Part shown: positions 5,242 through 6,933 of the stretch, piece after piece | How positions within the stretch are numbered: position 1 is the stretch's first letter | Layout of the letters: each line of letters starts with the position of its first letter | Source of the DNA: Chitinophagales bacterium | Lineage (GTDB): Bacteria; Bacteroidota; Bacteroidia; Chitinophagales; JAHDHT01 | Direction: 5' to 3' | Length of the DNA stretch: 6,933 bases | Assembly (NCBI GenBank): GCA_020631175.1 | Contig: JAHDHT010000054.1 | Span: 1 to 6,933 of the forward strand | Made by a program: the position numbers and the translations under genes | The notes under the pieces: model-generated | Told to the model about the DNA's origin: nothing | Databases searched by the model: none | Seen by the model: the letters and a program-made list of their open reading frames with translations, nothing else

Positions 5242-6891
5242 ATGAATAAAGCAAAAAAAGTAGTGCTGATTGCCCTGATTGGGATGGTCGGTTTTGGGGC
5301 AATGTCTTTTAAGGGTTCTTACTTCGAAATCAGTAAAAACCTCGACATTTTTGCATCCCTGTATAAAGAGCTGAACACTTATTATGTCGACGATATTGAG
5401 CCGGCTGATTTGATGCGTAAAGGTATCGATGCTATGCTTAAATCACTCGATCCTTACACCAACTACATTTCAGAAGCCGAAATTGAAGGCTATAAAATGC
5501 AAACCACCGGTAAATACGGCGGTATTGGTGCGGCAATCCGAAAAGTGGAAGATTTTGTAGTAATCTCAGAGCCTTATGAAGGCTTTCCGGCACATAAAGC
5601 AGGCCTTAGAGCAGGCGATGTGATCAAAGAAATTGAAGGGAAATCAGCCAAAGGAAAAAATACGGATGAAGTATCTAAAATCTTAAGAGGTAATCCGGGT
5701 ACTGATGTGAAAATCAAAATTCAACGTCCGGGTGAATCACGTGATTTACCGTTCACACTTACACGTGAGCAAATCAAGCTGAAGTCAGTGCCTTATTATG
5801 GCATGCTCGACGATGAAACAGGTTATATCAAATTGAAATCGTTTACCGATAAATGTGGTCGTGATGTTGCGAATGCTTATACCGAGTTAAAGGAAAAGCA
5901 TGATATGAAGCAATTGGTGTTTGATCTTAGAGGTAATCCGGGTGGATTATTAAATGAAGCGGTAAATGTATCGAATATCTTCGTTGATAAAGGGGAAGAA
6001 ATTGTAAGCACCAAAGGGAAAATTAAAGAATGGGAGAAATCTTATGTAGCCAGAAACAACCCGGTCGATACCGATATGCCGGTTGCCGTTTTGATTTCGA
6101 ATTCTTCTGCTTCTGCATCTGAAATTGTTTCGGGTGTTATTCAGGATCTGGATCGTGGGGTAGTTGTTGGTCAGCGTACTTTCGGAAAAGGATTGGTTCA
6201 AACCACAAAAAATGTTGGTTATAATTCTAAGTTGAAATTAACGACTGCGAAATATTACATTCCATCAGGAAGATGTATTCAGGCGATCAATTATTCTGAA
6301 AAAGCAGATGATGGTTCTGTAAAAAAGATTCCGGATTCATTGAAAACAGAATTTAAAACCAGAAATGGAAGAGTAGTTTATGATGGAGGTGGCGTAGAGC
6401 CTGATGTTGATGTGGAGCGTAAAAAGTATGCGAACATTTCAAGAACACTTTCTTCTAAGCAGCACATCTTTAATTATGCTACAGAGTACTACCAGAGTAA
6501 TGATAAAATCGCTGAGCCTGAAGATTTTAAATTGACAGATGCAGATTATGATGATTTCGTAAAATTCGTGGAAGGAAGAAAGGTAAGCTATGAAACGAAA
6601 AGTGAGAAGTTGTTGGAAGATTTGAAGAAGAGTACTGAAAAAGAAAAGTACTATGATGCTGTTAAAGATGACATTGCTGATCTTGAAGCTAAAATTAAAA
6701 GCGATAAAGAGCGCGATTTAGTGAAGCATAAAGAAGAGATCAAGCGTTTGTTAGAGCTTGAGATTATTAGTCGTTATTACTTCAGCAATGGAAAAGTAAA
6801 AGCTTCACTTCAAACCGATGAAGATGTGGCGGCAGCGATTAAAATCTTAAATAATAAGACAGAATACGAGGCTATTTTAGCCGGTAAATAG
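5242..6891 (+). CDS. S41-family C-terminal processing peptidase (CtpA/Prc-like) with PDZ domain
   Basis: The 549-residue protein is an exported or membrane-anchored serine protease of family S41, which trims or degrades envelope proteins from the C-terminus. An N-terminal hydrophobic segment (about residues 6-22) serves as signal or anchor. An N-terminal helical region (LDPYTNYISEAEI, about 69-81) precedes a PDZ domain (about 88-165, with KYGGIGAAI and AGLRAGDVIKEIEG). The catalytic domain carries FDLRGNPGG (about 227-235), then nucleophile Ser291 in SSASASE, Lys316 in TFGKG and Gln320. The Ser-Lys gap of 25 and Lys-Gln gap of 4 match E. coli Prc, so the active site looks intact. A lysine/glutamate-rich C-terminal extension (about 400-549) follows, as is common in Bacteroidota members. 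The frame also has TTG 5218, but ATG 5242 puts the basic MNKAKK directly before the hydrophobic segment. The substrate is unknown. It is separated from yidD by repeat-rich DNA, so it is probably transcribed separately. Only 42 featureless bases follow it in the window. Confidence 0.95.
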   Translation: MNKAKKVVLIALIGMVGFGAMSFKGSYFEISKNLDIFASLYKELNTYYVDDIEPADLMRKGIDAMLKSLDPYTNYISEAEIEGYKMQTTGKYGGIGAAIRKVEDFVVISEPYEGFPAHKAGLRAGDVIKEIEGKSAKGKNTDEVSKILRGNPGTDVKIKIQRPGESRDLPFTLTREQIKLKSVPYYGMLDDETGYIKLKSFTDKCGRDVANAYTELKEKHDMKQLVFDLRGNPGGLLNEAVNVSNIFVDKGEEIVSTKGKIKEWEKSYVARNNPVDTDMPVAVLISNSSASASEIVSGVIQDLDRGVVVGQRTFGKGLVQTTKNVGYNSKLKLTTAKYYIPSGRCIQAINYSEKADDGSVKKIPDSLKTEFKTRNGRVVYDGGGVEPDVDVERKKYANISRTLSSKQHIFNYATEYYQSNDKIAEPEDFKLTDADYDDFVKFVEGRKVSYETKSEKLLEDLKKSTEKEKYYDAVKDDIADLEAKIKSDKERDLVKHKEEIKRLLELEIISRYYFSNGKVKASLQTDEDVAAAIKILNNKTEYEAILAGK

Positions 6892-6933
6892 TATTCTTCA
6901 AAATAATTTTTAAGCGGAAGTCTGAAACAATTC

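Noticed and set aside
5950..6201. Open frame on the - strand inside the S41 protease
   Set aside because: It is antisense to the conserved catalytic domain and is a chance open frame.

Overview
The window reads as a chromosomal segment of a Bacteroidota bacterium, probably of the Flavobacteriales or a neighbouring group. The evidence is a type IX secretion (T9SS) C-terminal sorting domain, TAnnTTTG-type -7 promoter boxes, AT-rich DNA, no Shine-Dalgarno sequences before the genes, and a Bacteroidota-style S41 processing peptidase close to rnpA. No species can be named from the sequence alone. All genes are on the + strand.

Layout. Positions 1-384 are the 3' end of rho. A short gap with a good Bacteroidota promoter (408-438) leads to rpmH (461-616, ribosomal protein L34, only 51 aa), closed by a strong hairpin terminator (637-667). 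Then comes one large gene (816-3899) for a 1027-residue secreted, surface-type protein: signal peptide, seven Asp-rich FG-GAP-like repeats that should form a seven-bladed beta-propeller, a SprB-like module, five two-cysteine HYR-like repeats, an Ig-like module and a T9SS type A sorting domain. It lies between rpmH and rnpA, genes that are neighbours in many bacteria, and is visibly more AT-rich than the housekeeping genes around it.

rnpA (RNase P protein, called 3948-4316) and yidD (4300-4530, membrane-insertion factor) follow and overlap by 17 bases. The conserved N-terminus of RnpA is encoded, but its frame has no ATG, GTG or TTG at a usable position. Either an ATT/ATC start is used or there is an indel in the A-runs upstream.

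Between yidD and the last gene lies about 700 bp of non-coding, repeat-rich DNA. It holds two diverged copies of a palindromic element (4532-4716 and 4951-5128) whose stem arms show compensatory base changes, a 3 x 15 bp tandem repeat in the loop of the second copy only, and a GC-richer spacer between the copies. The last gene (5242-6891) is a complete S41/CtpA-type PDZ protease with an intact Ser-Lys-Gln catalytic set.

Together rpmH, rnpA and yidD form the familiar ribosome/RNase P/membrane-insertion neighbourhood, with rho and the S41 protease as flanking housekeeping genes. The accessory content is the surface protein and the palindromic repeats. I see no CRISPR array, tRNA, rRNA, transposase or defence system.
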